From the NCBI RefSeq assembly GCF_000472665.1, contig NZ_AXAC01000006.1:62479-126478 (forward strand): a stretch of 64,000 nucleotides of DNA, written 5' to 3'. The notes under the pieces were generated by a model. It did no database searches. It was not told where the DNA came from and saw nothing but the letters and a program-made list of their open reading frames with translations. Source of the DNA: Acetobacterium malicum subsp. dehalogenans DSM 11527. Its GTDB lineage: Bacteria; Bacillota; Clostridia; Eubacteriales; Eubacteriaceae. Positions 35,841 to 45,094 of the stretch are shown piece by piece. Position 1 is the stretch's first letter. Each line of letters opens with the position of its first letter. The translations under genes and the position numbers were made by a program.

Positions 35841-36920
35841 TTAAATAATTATCTTCACCGTATTTCGGCCCGCTTCATTGGTAACGGTTAAGGATTTGGC
35901 ATAATTATGAATAATCGCCAGGGACAGTTCATTTTCCGCTGCTTTTTCCAGTTCATAGGTGTCGCCGTCAAAGCTGACCTGGATGGTGACCTCACCACTT
36001 AAATCCGAATACTCCACCAGAAGTGCGACGGTGGCCTTGGGAAACTCCCGCAGCAGGATTGCCAGGATCAACTCCTCACAAACCAGTTGGACATTCATAA
36101 TCTGGCGATCGGTAAACATCTGCTTTTTGAGGAAGGTTTCGATTTTGGCATTGAGTTCATAGAGATCAAAACCGCTGCCCGCTGCAATATATTCAAAGGA
36201 TGAAATTTTTCGGATGAACGCCCGCGTCTTGGCCTTCTGGGGATGATCAAAAATCTCTGCCGGCGATCCGTCTTCGTAGATCCCCTTTTCATCCATATAA
36301 AACACCCGACTGGAGACATCCCGGGCAAACTTCATCTCATGGGTCACAATCATCATTGTCATCCCGGTTGATGCCAGCTTGCGGATAACCCCCAGTACCT
36401 CACTGACCATGGTGGGATCCAGGGCCGAAGTGGGTTCGTCAAACAAAACAATCTCCGGCTTCATCGCCAGGGTTCGGGCGATCGCCGCCCGCTGTTTCTG
36501 GCCGCCGGATAATTCATCGGGAAAGGCCAGGGCTTTTGATCGGAGCCCGACCATTTCCAGATAGGCCAACCCTTCATCATAGGCCTGTTGCCGGGGCACC
36601 TTCAATAAATTAACAGGTCCCAGCATCAGGTTTTCAATGATCATCAGATGGGAAAAGAGATTGAAAGACTGAAACACCATTCCCATTTTCTGGCGCAGGG
36701 CGGAGACATCGGCATTTTTAGCCAAGATATTCTGGCCATCAATGACGATCTCACCACTTGTCGGGGTTTCCAGCAAATTGATGCAGCGTAGAAAGGTTGA
36801 CTTCCCACAGCCCGATGGCCCGATGATCGAGATGACTTCGCCTTCTTTTATCTCGGTGCTGATATTTTCCAGCACCTGTAACGGGCCAAAACTTTTGGAT
36901 AGACCGTTGATCGTTATCAT
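35841..36920 (-). CDS. Polar amino acid ABC ATPase fused to a degenerate GHKL domain
   Basis: Residues 1-240 of this 359-residue protein are a GlnQ-type ATPase (Walker A GPSGCGKS 34-41, LSGGQ 137-141, Walker B 157-163). Residues 250-359 resemble an RsbW/SpoIIAB-like ATPase, with [14 protein letters not shown] as the N box, SFDGD as G1 and [14 protein letters not shown] as G2. The metal-binding Asn expected four residues after Glu283 is Ala287, so this GHKL domain probably lacks kinase activity and may only bind a partner. GlnQ proteins normally end near residue 245. The gene overlaps the upstream permease fusion by four bases. It belongs with the phosphatase and the other GHKL proteins up to 43847. 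Confidence 0.85.
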   Translation of the reverse strand: MITINGLSKSFGPLQVLENISTEIKEGEVISIIGPSGCGKSTFLRCINLLETPTSGEIVIDGQNILAKNADVSALRQKMGMVFQSFNLFSHLMIIENLMLGPVNLLKVPRQQAYDEGLAYLEMVGLRSKALAFPDELSGGQKQRAAIARTLAMKPEIVLFDEPTSALDPTMVSEVLGVIRKLASTGMTMMIVTHEMKFARDVSSRVFYMDEKGIYEDGSPAEIFDHPQKAKTRAFIRKISSFEYIAAGSGFDLYELNAKIETFLKKQMFTDRQIMNVQLVCEELILAILLREFPKATVALLVEYSDLSGEVTIQVSFDGDTYELEKAAENELSLAIIHNYAKSLTVTNEAGRNTVKIII

Positions 36921-39223
36921 TTCGTCACCTCCAGCGGATTCACTTCCGGATCGACAATCCCTTTGACCACCCGTTTCCGGCGTTTAGGATCGATCTGAAC
37001 TTCGATTTTTCCCAACACGATAATAAACAGGTAGGTGATCACAAAGTAGATAAAAGCGGTCACAAACAGCGGGAAAAAAGCATCAAAGGTCCGGCTCCGG
37101 ATAATGTCTGTCATTTTCGTCAAATCCTGAATGGCAATATAACCGACCACCGAAGTCATCTTTACCATACTGATAAATTCACCCTTGAAAATCGGCAGAA
37201 TGTGACGCAGTGCCTGGGGCAAGGTTACCTTGAAAAAGCTGGATACCCTGGTAAATCCCAGCGCATAGGCCGCCTCCAGCTGTCCTTTGTCAGTGGCATC
37301 GATGGCGGTTCTAAAGATCTCCGCCGAATAGGCGGCAAAGTTAATCGAGAAACCCACCACGGCAATGAGGATCGGGTGAATATCCACTGATGCAAACAAA
37401 ATGTAATAGAGGATCATCAGGGTTAAGACAATTGGCACCCCCTGAATCAGTCGAATATAAACAATCGCCAGTCCGGATACGATCTTTAACCGGGACTTGC
37501 GCATGGCACAGATTACGGCGCCCAGGAAGCTGCCAAAGAATAGCGACAGCATCGAAATAACAATAGTTGTCCAAAGCCCTTCTAACACCAGCTTGTAGCG
37601 GTCTTCGACAATAAATGTTTTGTTAAAGCTGTCCTGAAGCGAGGCAAAAAAACTGCCCGTACCAGTCTGGCTTTGATTGGTCACAACCGTTCCCTCAACA
37701 TTCTCGCTATTTCCGGAATACATGCTTTTTCGCACCAGGACACTGTTATGCAGCACCACGTAGGCATCACTGTAGAGAACTTCCTGGCCGCGTTCGTCGG
37801 TTTTGAAAAAGTCCGAAATGATCACATCGCCCTTGCCGCTTTGGAGCGCCGGGATCATTGCCGCATAATCCATGGTGATGATTTCAAAATCCAGATTAGC
37901 ATAGCTGGCGAAACGCTTCATAAATTCAATATCATAACCGGTTAGTTGGCCATTTTCATAATAGTTCATCGGTTCGGTTAATCCGTTGGTAATAATGGTG
38001 ATCTTTTTCTCCGGGTTTAGCGGTTTGGGAATATCTGGCATTACCCCACCAGTATTACTTATCCACCGCTCAACCATCGCTGCAGCGGTGCCATCCGCCT
38101 GAAATTGACCGATAAAGGTATTAAGCTGGTCATTTAGCTTTGCATCCTCCAAACTCACCACGGCGGCAATCTCGATGTTTCCCAGTTCTTCCTCCAGCTT
38201 AACCAGATCCGGATTGCTTAATAGAATCCGATCAACCCCGGAGCTGTCATAGATCACCGCTGTGACCTTACCGCTTTTTAATGCTGCCACGCCATCCATA
38301 AACTGAGTGAAATAGGAAATATCAGCGTTGGGCATGAATTCTTTGGCGACCTCTTCCGGTGGGGTTCCTTCCGGTACGCCAATGATGTAGCCAGCCTTGT
38401 TCAGATCACTGCTACTGCTTATCGTCTGCTGACTTGTCTGGCCCCCTTCAGTTGCCTCGATCCGATCTTCCATAACAACAAAAACCTGAGGATTGGGAAA
38501 ATAGCCAGCTGTAAAATCGACTTTTTGAGACCGTTCCGGGGTATTATACATGGCTGCAATCACATCGCTCGTTCCCGATTGGAGACTATCAATCATTGCT
38601 TTGAAGTCCATGTCCTGAAATTCAACTTGCATCCCCAATTCATAAGCAATACGGCTCATCAATTCGACATTCATGCCGGTCAGCTCCCCATCCTTGACAA
38701 AACATCGGGGCTCGGTCAGGGATGTTACGGCAACCCTCAACACCGGGCCGCTGGCATTTTTGGGTACGTCAACGATTTCATATGCCCCGCCTTCTTCCGG
38801 AAACCAGTGCGCTTTAATTTCATCTACGGTACCATCACTTAAATATCTGTTCAACACCCCATTAATCTTTTGATTAAGCTCAGTATTCTCTTTTTTAAGA
38901 GCCATCGCGGTTACTTCATCGGTCAATGGCTCTGACCAAATCGTCGTTCCTTCGTTATTTTTAATAAAATTTTGGGCCGTTGCATAATCCATGATGGCAT
39001 AGTCAATTTTTCCCGCCATCATCGCGGCCGACTCATCGACATAATTGTTGAAACGGCTGATTTCTGCCTCAGGGTATTTTTCGGGGGCCAGTGATTCACT
39101 CAATGTTCCAATCATCGTTCCGATTTTTGCCGTTTCCACCGGCGGAAGGGGTGCTACCGTCTGACTGCATCCGGCTAGCAATAATGTCATCAATACGCAC
39201 AAGCCTACAAAAATGCGTTTCAT
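36917..39223 (-). CDS. Lipoprotein with split substrate-binding domains fused to an ABC permease
   Basis: This 768-residue protein starts with a lipoprotein signal (LLLAGC, Cys19). Three binding-protein segments follow. The first (about 25-145) is only the C-terminal half of an SBP_bac_3 fold. The second (about 155-395) is complete. The third (about 405-535) is mainly the N-terminal half. A HisM/GlnP-type permease (about 550-750, with the EAA loop [14 protein letters not shown]) ends the chain. GlnP-like fusions of binding domains and permease are known, but the half/complete/half order is odd. The first and third pieces could together form one fold. GGAGG precedes the ATG at 39223. Confidence 0.85.
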   Translation of the reverse strand: MKRIFVGLCVLMTLLLAGCSQTVAPLPPVETAKIGTMIGTLSESLAPEKYPEAEISRFNNYVDESAAMMAGKIDYAIMDYATAQNFIKNNEGTTIWSEPLTDEVTAMALKKENTELNQKINGVLNRYLSDGTVDEIKAHWFPEEGGAYEIVDVPKNASGPVLRVAVTSLTEPRCFVKDGELTGMNVELMSRIAYELGMQVEFQDMDFKAMIDSLQSGTSDVIAAMYNTPERSQKVDFTAGYFPNPQVFVVMEDRIEATEGGQTSQQTISSSSDLNKAGYIIGVPEGTPPEEVAKEFMPNADISYFTQFMDGVAALKSGKVTAVIYDSSGVDRILLSNPDLVKLEEELGNIEIAAVVSLEDAKLNDQLNTFIGQFQADGTAAAMVERWISNTGGVMPDIPKPLNPEKKITIITNGLTEPMNYYENGQLTGYDIEFMKRFASYANLDFEIITMDYAAMIPALQSGKGDVIISDFFKTDERGQEVLYSDAYVVLHNSVLVRKSMYSGNSENVEGTVVTNQSQTGTGSFFASLQDSFNKTFIVEDRYKLVLEGLWTTIVISMLSLFFGSFLGAVICAMRKSRLKIVSGLAIVYIRLIQGVPIVLTLMILYYILFASVDIHPILIAVVGFSINFAAYSAEIFRTAIDATDKGQLEAAYALGFTRVSSFFKVTLPQALRHILPIFKGEFISMVKMTSVVGYIAIQDLTKMTDIIRSRTFDAFFPLFVTAFIYFVITYLFIIVLGKIEVQIDPKRRKRVVKGIVDPEVNPLEVTK

Positions 39224-39346
39224 CAATCGCCTCCATTATATTTATTGTTAATTTTTGAAGAAATCCAAATGCTTTCTAACCAGTGTTAATCAAACAACTC
39301 CAGCCCTCGTTTTTTTATTCGATACGATAAAACGACCTATCTTAAT

Positions 39347-39757
39347 TTAGGATACCAATTTTTTAATGGTCAATATGTTCTCGTTCTCTTCAAAACGATA
39401 ATCTACCTCATCCATGCTTTTTTTGACCATCAACACACCCAACCCGCCGATTTGACGCTCTTCAGCCGTCAAGGTGATGTCCGGATCCGGGTTATCCAGA
39501 GGATTAAAGGGATTCCCCTGGTCAATAAACTGAATTTCGACCAGCGGGGGTTCACCATAGGAATCAAATTGAATGATCACGTTGCCGTCATCCGGGGCAT
39601 AGGCATAGTGGGCAATGTTTACATAAATTTCTTCCACAGCAAGATCAATTTGAAATATCATTTTCATACTGGCCCCCGCTGTCTCCAATTCGCTATCGAT
39701 AAATTCGAGTACCTTTGGCAGGTTATCTGTCGATGCATTAACAGTCAATCTTTTCAT
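39347..39757 (-). CDS. RsbW/SpoIIAB-like serine kinase domain (HATPase_c_2)
   Basis: This 136-residue stand-alone GHKL protein has an intact N box (VEEIYVNIAHYAY, Glu43 and Asn47), G1 (DQGNPF, Asp79 and Gly81) and G2 (GGLGVLMVKK). Relatives bind and phosphorylate STAS-domain partners and sequester sigma factors. Neither a STAS protein nor a sigma factor is in this block. Its ATG overlaps the stop codon of the 57-codon ORF (ATGA). It is the only canonical GHKL protein here, the other two being fused to transporters. Confidence 0.92.
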   Translation of the reverse strand: MKRLTVNASTDNLPKVLEFIDSELETAGASMKMIFQIDLAVEEIYVNIAHYAYAPDDGNVIIQFDSYGEPPLVEIQFIDQGNPFNPLDNPDPDITLTAEERQIGGLGVLMVKKSMDEVDYRFEENENILTIKKLVS

Positions 39758-39927
39758 CTTATCTGATCTCCTTTACTGTTGGTTAACAAATCCACTGAAA
39801 CTCCCATCACATCAATCGTTTTGATCGAGTGAAATCCTAGTCTCTGGCAAAAAATCTGATTGTCTTTAACATTACTGTTCACAAGATAAATGGGGCCGTC
39901 ACTGAACTCTTCAATAACATATTTCAT
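39754..39927 (-). CDS. 57-residue mini-protein resembling a GNAT C-terminal tail
   Basis: This short frame (MKYVIEEF ... GDQIR) is sealed on both sides by overlapping codons. Its ATG shares one base with the stop of the GNAT gene (TGATG), and its stop TGA overlaps the ATG of the RsbW-like gene. Such double coupling strongly suggests it is translated. NVKDNQIFCQRLGFHSIK resembles the last strand-helix element of GNAT acetyltransferases (N..A...Y...GF). It may be a detached GNAT tail that pairs with the neighbour at 39927-40478, or a small regulator. Confidence 0.7.
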   Translation of the reverse strand: MKYVIEEFSDGPIYLVNSNVKDNQIFCQRLGFHSIKTIDVMGVSVDLLTNSKGDQIR

Positions 39928-40478
39928 CAGTGCTCCAGGAATACTTCATTTCCCAGTTCAAAAAGGGTCACATTATCTTTTGACCAGATCGCTCTGGCAC
40001 CAAGAAATTTCATACTTTGACATCCTTCGGCTGTAATTGCAAAACAAAATACCCGCTCAATCAGATAGCCTTGGTTATGTTTATGCCTTAAATAATTCCA
40101 GAGTATTTCATGTAATCGCTTTGAGATGCCCTGATGTCGGAAGGATTCATCAACTGCCAAATCCAGGATCAGGATATTGTTTGGCCGTCCTTTTTCCAGT
40201 GGCAAAACTTCACGTACATCAAGGTTATCGTCAATGTACTCCTGTTCGAAAACAGCCCGCTGATAAACTGAAGCAGCGACACCAAAAAAACTGATAAAGC
40301 CCATCAGCGTATTCTCGGCATAAGCGGCAATAAGTCCTTCCTTAAACTTCAAAAACCGTTTTAACGCCATACCCTGGTTGGTCAAAATTTCATTTCCAAA
40401 AATCTTGCGGTCAAGGTCTAACGTCGCCTCAAAATCCTCGACCGTCAATTCCTGCCCAGCTCTGATGATTATATCCAT
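39927..40478 (-). CDS. GNAT acetyltransferase-like protein in the phosphatase/transporter block
   Basis: This 183-residue protein has the acetyl-CoA-binding element LAVDESFRHQGISKRLHEIL near residues 115-135. The start at 40478 follows GAGGAG four bases after the phosphatase stop; the longer frame to 40556 would overlap that gene. The final GNAT strand is weak in this protein, and the next ORF looks like that missing tail. The target is unknown; a phosphatase/kinase component or a transported amine would fit the setting. Confidence 0.8.
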   Translation of the reverse strand: MDIIIRAGQELTVEDFEATLDLDRKIFGNEILTNQGMALKRFLKFKEGLIAAYAENTLMGFISFFGVAASVYQRAVFEQEYIDDNLDVREVLPLEKGRPNNILILDLAVDESFRHQGISKRLHEILWNYLRHKHNQGYLIERVFCFAITAEGCQSMKFLGARAIWSKDNVTLFELGNEVFLEH

Positions 40479-40482
40479 CCTG

Positions 40483-42105
40483 CTACTCCTCAAGCTTAAA
40501 TCCGAGCATGGTGATATCATCAAACTGCGGTTCCGTGTCCGCAAACTCATCCACATCCGCTAAGATATCGGCGCACAGTGATTTTATATCATGCTCATCT
40601 TTTGAAGCAACCAATGTTTTCAGGCGTTCCAGTCCATAAAATTCATTTTTGGTATTATTCGCCTCGGGAATCCCATCGGTATACAAATAGATGATATCCC
40701 CTTTTTCAATTTGCGATTCATTCATCTTGTATTTGGCGGTCTCCATGCCAGCGCAGACAAAACCTTTTTTGCCGGTTAGCATTTCAACGGTGCCATCTTT
40801 TTTCCAGATAATCGCTGGATCATGTCCGGCATCGCACCACTGAAACACGCCTGTCTTGACATTAATAATGGCAATCAGCAAGGTGACAAACATGCCCTGT
40901 TCATTGTTGTTACACAAATTAATGTTGGCTTCGGTCATAACCTCATCGACTGGCAAACGTCTGAGCACCAGATCTTTAACCGTCGCTTTGGTCATCGCCA
41001 TAAATAACGCCGCCGGAACCCCTTTTCCGGATACATCACCGATGGTAATACAGAAGTGATCATCATCGACAAAAAAGAAATCGTAGAAATCGCCGCCCAC
41101 ATCTTTGGCGGCTCGCATCGATGCGTAAAGGGTAAATTCATGCCTGTCCGGATATTCAAAGTTCCGGGGCAACATGCCTTCCTGAATCAGGGTAGCAATC
41201 CGCAGCTCAGTTTCAATCCGCTCGCGCTCGGAGGTAACGCTGGTCAGCTCTTTAATGTAGCGGCTGATGTCGCTGGTCATTTTGTTGAAGGCTTCGGCCA
41301 GAATTTCGATTTCATCACCGGTTTTCACATCGATGTTCAAGGCGACAATCTCGCCTAGATTTTCGTCCAGGTTGATATTGACAAAATCGCTTGCGTTATC
41401 CACAATAACCTGTAGGGGATTGATGATTGATTTGTTTAAGAACAGCAGGTAAATCGTGATAAACAAAACAAATATCAGCAACGCAATGGACGATACTAAA
41501 ATGATATAGGCATTGAGGGTCGAATTAATATCCTTCATCGACATATCTGCCCCGACCACCAGGATCGGATTTCCCTGGGCATCCCGCATCACTTCAAAGG
41601 CACTGATCAGATAACCAAACTCACTATCATTTGAGATAATGGTCTTCGGCGCATCGGGATTGGTAAAGAGATTATTTGCCGCATCAATATCGGCTTGCGG
41701 ATAATAGTCGGTGCCCAAAAAATCACCCAGCACAAAATGACCTTCCATCCCTGGTTTGGTTCCCTGACCAAAAACTTTGAACCCATCCGCGGTAGGAACA
41801 TAGGCGTACAGATATTCAAGATGGTTCTGTTCCTGAATGATTTGAAATTGTTCAATCAATCGATCATAATCCGCATCCGTTTGCTGAGTTTCATAGTACT
41901 GATTCACCTTATCTGCCGGCACTAAAGCCGCCGCCGTGTGAACAAGTGATGAAATGTTCTCATCATACCGTTTAAACATTTCATCACGGTAACTGAAGTA
42001 GGAGATCAGAACAATAATCACACAAAGAAAAATGGCCAGAATCATACTAGCTGAGGCAAATTTTGTTTTAAGACTTATTCGACGAATAATTTTTGGTTCT
42101 TTCAT
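40483..42105 (-). CDS. SpoIIE-type PP2C phosphatase with extracellular sensor and HAMP
   Basis: This 540-residue protein has two membrane segments (about 15-40 and 190-215) enclosing an extracytoplasmic Cache-like sensor. A HAMP-type linker follows, then a PPM/SpoIIE phosphatase domain (about 290-540) with GGDFYDFF, TIGDVSGKGVPAALFM and the C-terminal LYTDGIPEA. Such phosphatases reverse RsbW-type phosphorylation. The start at 42105 follows AAGGTGG; the longer frame begins with GTG. It lies 14 bases downstream of the MATE/GHKL fusion gene. The sensor implies that an external signal sets the phosphorylation state of this block. Confidence 0.93.
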   Translation of the reverse strand: MKEPKIIRRISLKTKFASASMILAIFLCVIIVLISYFSYRDEMFKRYDENISSLVHTAAALVPADKVNQYYETQQTDADYDRLIEQFQIIQEQNHLEYLYAYVPTADGFKVFGQGTKPGMEGHFVLGDFLGTDYYPQADIDAANNLFTNPDAPKTIISNDSEFGYLISAFEVMRDAQGNPILVVGADMSMKDINSTLNAYIILVSSIALLIFVLFITIYLLFLNKSIINPLQVIVDNASDFVNINLDENLGEIVALNIDVKTGDEIEILAEAFNKMTSDISRYIKELTSVTSERERIETELRIATLIQEGMLPRNFEYPDRHEFTLYASMRAAKDVGGDFYDFFFVDDDHFCITIGDVSGKGVPAALFMAMTKATVKDLVLRRLPVDEVMTEANINLCNNNEQGMFVTLLIAIINVKTGVFQWCDAGHDPAIIWKKDGTVEMLTGKKGFVCAGMETAKYKMNESQIEKGDIIYLYTDGIPEANNTKNEFYGLERLKTLVASKDEHDIKSLCADILADVDEFADTEPQFDDITMLGFKLEE

Positions 42106-42119
42106 TGGTACCACCTTTT

Positions 42120-43847
42120 TTACAGAATAATAAGCAGATTATTGAATACCAGCGTTCGATTATAAGCAAAGGATTTTGCTTTCTTGCGAACAATCGATAC
42201 GCCCAGATAATCCAGGGCTTCATCGGGTTTTTCCGATTCTTCAAAGGGGTTATAGCTGGTGCTGTCGTCCCTGAGCCGAATGTAGATATCTTCTTCAAAT
42301 AGAGCAATTTTTATATGGATAAAATGGGATTTCCCATCATTAAAGCCGAAATTAATAATATTGGCCGCCAATTCTTCAATGGTCAAATTAATAAAATAAG
42401 CATTCTTACTGTCAATATCCAGCCGTTCGCAAAAAGCTTCGATCTCTTCGACACATTTCTCCAGCTCTTTAATGTCAGAAGAAAGGGTCGTTTCATATAT
42501 TTTATCCTTTGCTATAATGGGTTCCTTGAACAATAGTACGTTTCGGTACCCGCCCTGTTTCTTAAGCACCAGCGCTGCGACGAGCAGGATCACCATCGTT
42601 ACTGTTTCCGCTGACACAATCGCAAAAGCCGTTCCCATGACGCCAAAAACCGGAATAAACCAGGCCGAAAAGGCAATCAACAGTAAGAAGCCCCGCATAA
42701 AGTAAATAATCCCCGCCAGGGTTGGTCGCTTAATCGTCTGATAAAAATGCGCCATCACACAGTTAAAGCAGGTTTGTACCACCGCGAAAGCAAAGATTCG
42801 GATGGTCTGAGCCACCAGAGTTAGATTATCGGCTACCCCAAACATGGCCGCGATCGGTTCGGCGAAGATAAGTAACACCAATGCACATAAGGCACTGAGT
42901 AAAGCGGCCGTCTTCAACGACAAGCCCATGGTGTTATAAACCCCTTCAGTATCCTTTTCTCCGGCGAAAGTTGCCACCAGCGGCGCTAAGGCCAATGAAA
43001 TCCCATCAAATATGGCATAGGCAAACAACGAGACATTAAAAAGGATATTATAGACGGCCAGTCCTCCAACCCCCACTGTCACACTTAGCAGATTATTAAT
43101 AATGACAAGGGTGATCCCCTGATAAATAAAGGCCGATGCAATCCCGAAGCCGCCGTGAAAAAGTTGATAGCCAGCTTTGAGACTAAGGGAAGTCTGACAC
43201 AATTTGAGGTGATTATGCTTTTTAAAAAAGTGAAGGGAGTAAACGGCAATCGCACCCAATTGTCCAATAACCATGGCCAGAGCCCCGCCGAACACCCCCA
43301 TGTTTAGTCCAAAGATGAAGATCAGGTCCAACCCCAGATTTACGACCACTGAAACGCTGATACCCAAAGTCGATAGAAACGGATCGGCGTCACTGCGAAT
43401 CATCAGCGACATCACTGGAGCTAGAATGAATATTGGGGCGGTTATTACAATCGGCCACATATAATCCCCGGCGGCAGCAATACCTGCCCCCCCGGTGAGA
43501 CCTATAATTTCTGGTAAAAAAAACATTCCCAATACTGCAATAATCAATCCCACTGCCGCCGCAAAAAACATCGCCTGGGTAAAATTGATCCTGACCCCAT
43601 CTTTATCCTCGGCACCGATGGACTCCGATACTTTCAGGGATCCGCCGACCCCGAAGGCGTAACCGAACAGGTTGTAAACCATATATACCGGCATTGAAAC
43701 TGCCAGTACCGACAAACCAACCTCACCAAAGGCATTTCCCAGAATGATGGCATCCACAAAGGTTCCCAGAACCACCCCGGCTGAGGAAAGGATGCTGTTG
43801 ATGACAAATACCCGAAAAGCCTTGTTAACAAAATGTTGATTATTCAT
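42120..43847 (-). CDS. MATE efflux transporter fused to an RsbW-like GHKL domain
   Basis: The first 440 residues or so of this 575-residue protein form a 12-segment MATE pump. Residues 453-575 form a GHKL domain with N box EELAANIINFGF (Glu492, Asn496), a G1-like RDDSTSYNPF in which Gly is Ser, and a G2-like YLGVSIVRK. MATE proteins normally end at 440-460 residues, so the domain is an addition. The fusion is continuous without a stop. It is the first gene of the block, followed by the SpoIIE-type phosphatase. A link between efflux activity and a phospho-switch is implied but unproven. GAGGG precedes the ATG at 43847. Confidence 0.9.
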   Translation of the reverse strand: MNNQHFVNKAFRVFVINSILSSAGVVLGTFVDAIILGNAFGEVGLSVLAVSMPVYMVYNLFGYAFGVGGSLKVSESIGAEDKDGVRINFTQAMFFAAAVGLIIAVLGMFFLPEIIGLTGGAGIAAAGDYMWPIVITAPIFILAPVMSLMIRSDADPFLSTLGISVSVVVNLGLDLIFIFGLNMGVFGGALAMVIGQLGAIAVYSLHFFKKHNHLKLCQTSLSLKAGYQLFHGGFGIASAFIYQGITLVIINNLLSVTVGVGGLAVYNILFNVSLFAYAIFDGISLALAPLVATFAGEKDTEGVYNTMGLSLKTAALLSALCALVLLIFAEPIAAMFGVADNLTLVAQTIRIFAFAVVQTCFNCVMAHFYQTIKRPTLAGIIYFMRGFLLLIAFSAWFIPVFGVMGTAFAIVSAETVTMVILLVAALVLKKQGGYRNVLLFKEPIIAKDKIYETTLSSDIKELEKCVEEIEAFCERLDIDSKNAYFINLTIEELAANIINFGFNDGKSHFIHIKIALFEEDIYIRLRDDSTSYNPFEESEKPDEALDYLGVSIVRKKAKSFAYNRTLVFNNLLIIL

Positions 43848-44199
43848 TATGCCCTCTCTCATTGCCTCTTTCTTAACGATAATAAACTGAATCCAAAGGT
43901 GCGGTAAAACGATCTATACTAAATTTTTTGGTTATCAAACAATTCTTCCGCTGATCATTAGATAATGATTAGTCGCAAACAAAATTGCTTAAGCAGAATA
44001 AAGTTATACGAAGCTATTATAGCATATAAAGGACTTTGATTGTCGAACATTTCTTGAATATGTTACCAGTATTTTTGAAAAAAACTCCATTATTTTAAAA
44101 AAATAAATCAACATCTATATTAGAATTTCTTAATAAATTCTTAATCAAGAATCATTTCAAGATGTACTTAAGTATTCCCATGTATATTATAAACAAGCA

Positions 44200-44275
44200 A
44201 AGCATCATCAAACACTTAAACTATTCTAACCTTTCATGAAAGCAACGGACTCGTCGAAGAGCCGTTGTTTTTATT
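44200..44275 (+). ncRNA. Candidate small RNA ending in an orphan terminator
   Basis: CAACGGACTC-GTCGAA-GAGCCGTTG (44243-44267), followed by TTTTTATTTTTT, is a good plus-strand terminator, but no plus-strand gene lies upstream: mttA-like genes are absent and 43848-44482 has no ORF worth calling. An AT-rich -10-like sequence (TATATTATAA near 44191-44200) could start a transcript of about 75 bases. A perfect CTTTCATGAAAG palindrome precedes the stem. Confidence 0.3.
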
Positions 44276-44279
44276 TTTT
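44243..44279 (+). terminator. Orphan plus-strand terminator
   Basis: The 9-bp GC-rich stem at 44243-44267 with one bulge is followed directly by a T5 run and more T. It is not preceded by any plus-strand coding region for more than 30 kb of that strand except genes with their own ends. Confidence 0.75.
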
Positions 44280-44482
44280 GTCTCTTTTCCCTTCCCGGCT
44301 TTTGTCCTGCTAATTCTTCTTACCTTCCCTACTAACTGTTCTTTCTTCTTAAATTCCTTTGACAAAAACAATTCATGGCGATAAACTGAAAATAACAGAT
44401 TAATTTATGGTGCTAAATCAGCATTTATATGCGACATTGAATCCAAAAAATCGATTAATAAAATTTGTTAAAGGAGCATTCC

Positions 44483-45076
44483 ATGGGAAAATTATTTTAT
44501 CAAGGTCACGGCAGTTATCGGATTATTTCAGACAAAGAGATTGTGATATACGTCGATCCATTTGCCGGGGAGGGTTACGATCTGCCAGCCGATATTGTCC
44601 TGATCACTCATGAGCATCCCGACCACAACAACTTGGCACGACTTCATCAAAAACAGGACTGTGTGGTGATCCGGCCGGAAACCATCCTGATCAATGGGGT
44701 TTATGGGAGTCAGTCGATTGATCGGATTACCATCCAGGCCGTTCCTGCCTATAATTCCGGCCATGACAAAAACAAGTGTGTGGGCTATGTGATTGAGCTT
44801 GATGGGATTAAAATCTATGCATCCGGGGATACATCCACCACCGACTATATGAAAGATGTTTTATCCAAAGAAGTAATTAACTATGCCTTGCTACCGATTG
44901 ATGGCTTTTATAATATGGATCCTCAGGAAGCTGCGAACTGCGCGAAAGTCATCGGTGCCGTCCATAGCATCCCCATCCATATGAAACCGGGCGCTTTGTT
45001 TGATCGTAAGCTTGCCGAAACCTTTGTGGCTGAAGGACGCCTGATTTTAGAACCCAATGAAGAAATAAAACTGTAA
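44483..45076 (+). CDS. MBL-fold metal-dependent hydrolase (UPF0173-like)
   Basis: This 197-residue protein has the metallo-beta-lactamase motif THEHPDHNN plus ASGDTSTTDYM and a late IPIHMKPG, as in UPF0173/UlaG-like hydrolases. AAAGGAG precedes the ATG at 44483; a TTG-initiated longer frame is less likely. The substrate is unknown. It is 18 bases upstream of the MATE gene and likely shares a transcript with it. Confidence 0.9.
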   Translation: MGKLFYQGHGSYRIISDKEIVIYVDPFAGEGYDLPADIVLITHEHPDHNNLARLHQKQDCVVIRPETILINGVYGSQSIDRITIQAVPAYNSGHDKNKCVGYVIELDGIKIYASGDTSTTDYMKDVLSKEVINYALLPIDGFYNMDPQEAANCAKVIGAVHSIPIHMKPGALFDRKLAETFVAEGRLILEPNEEIKL

Positions 45077-45094
45077 TTTTAGGGAGGTAGACCA

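Noticed and set aside
39347-39757. Classical sigma-B-type partner switch
   Set aside because: The RsbW-like kinase and PP2C phosphatase fit, but no STAS-domain protein or sigma factor gene was found anywhere in the window.
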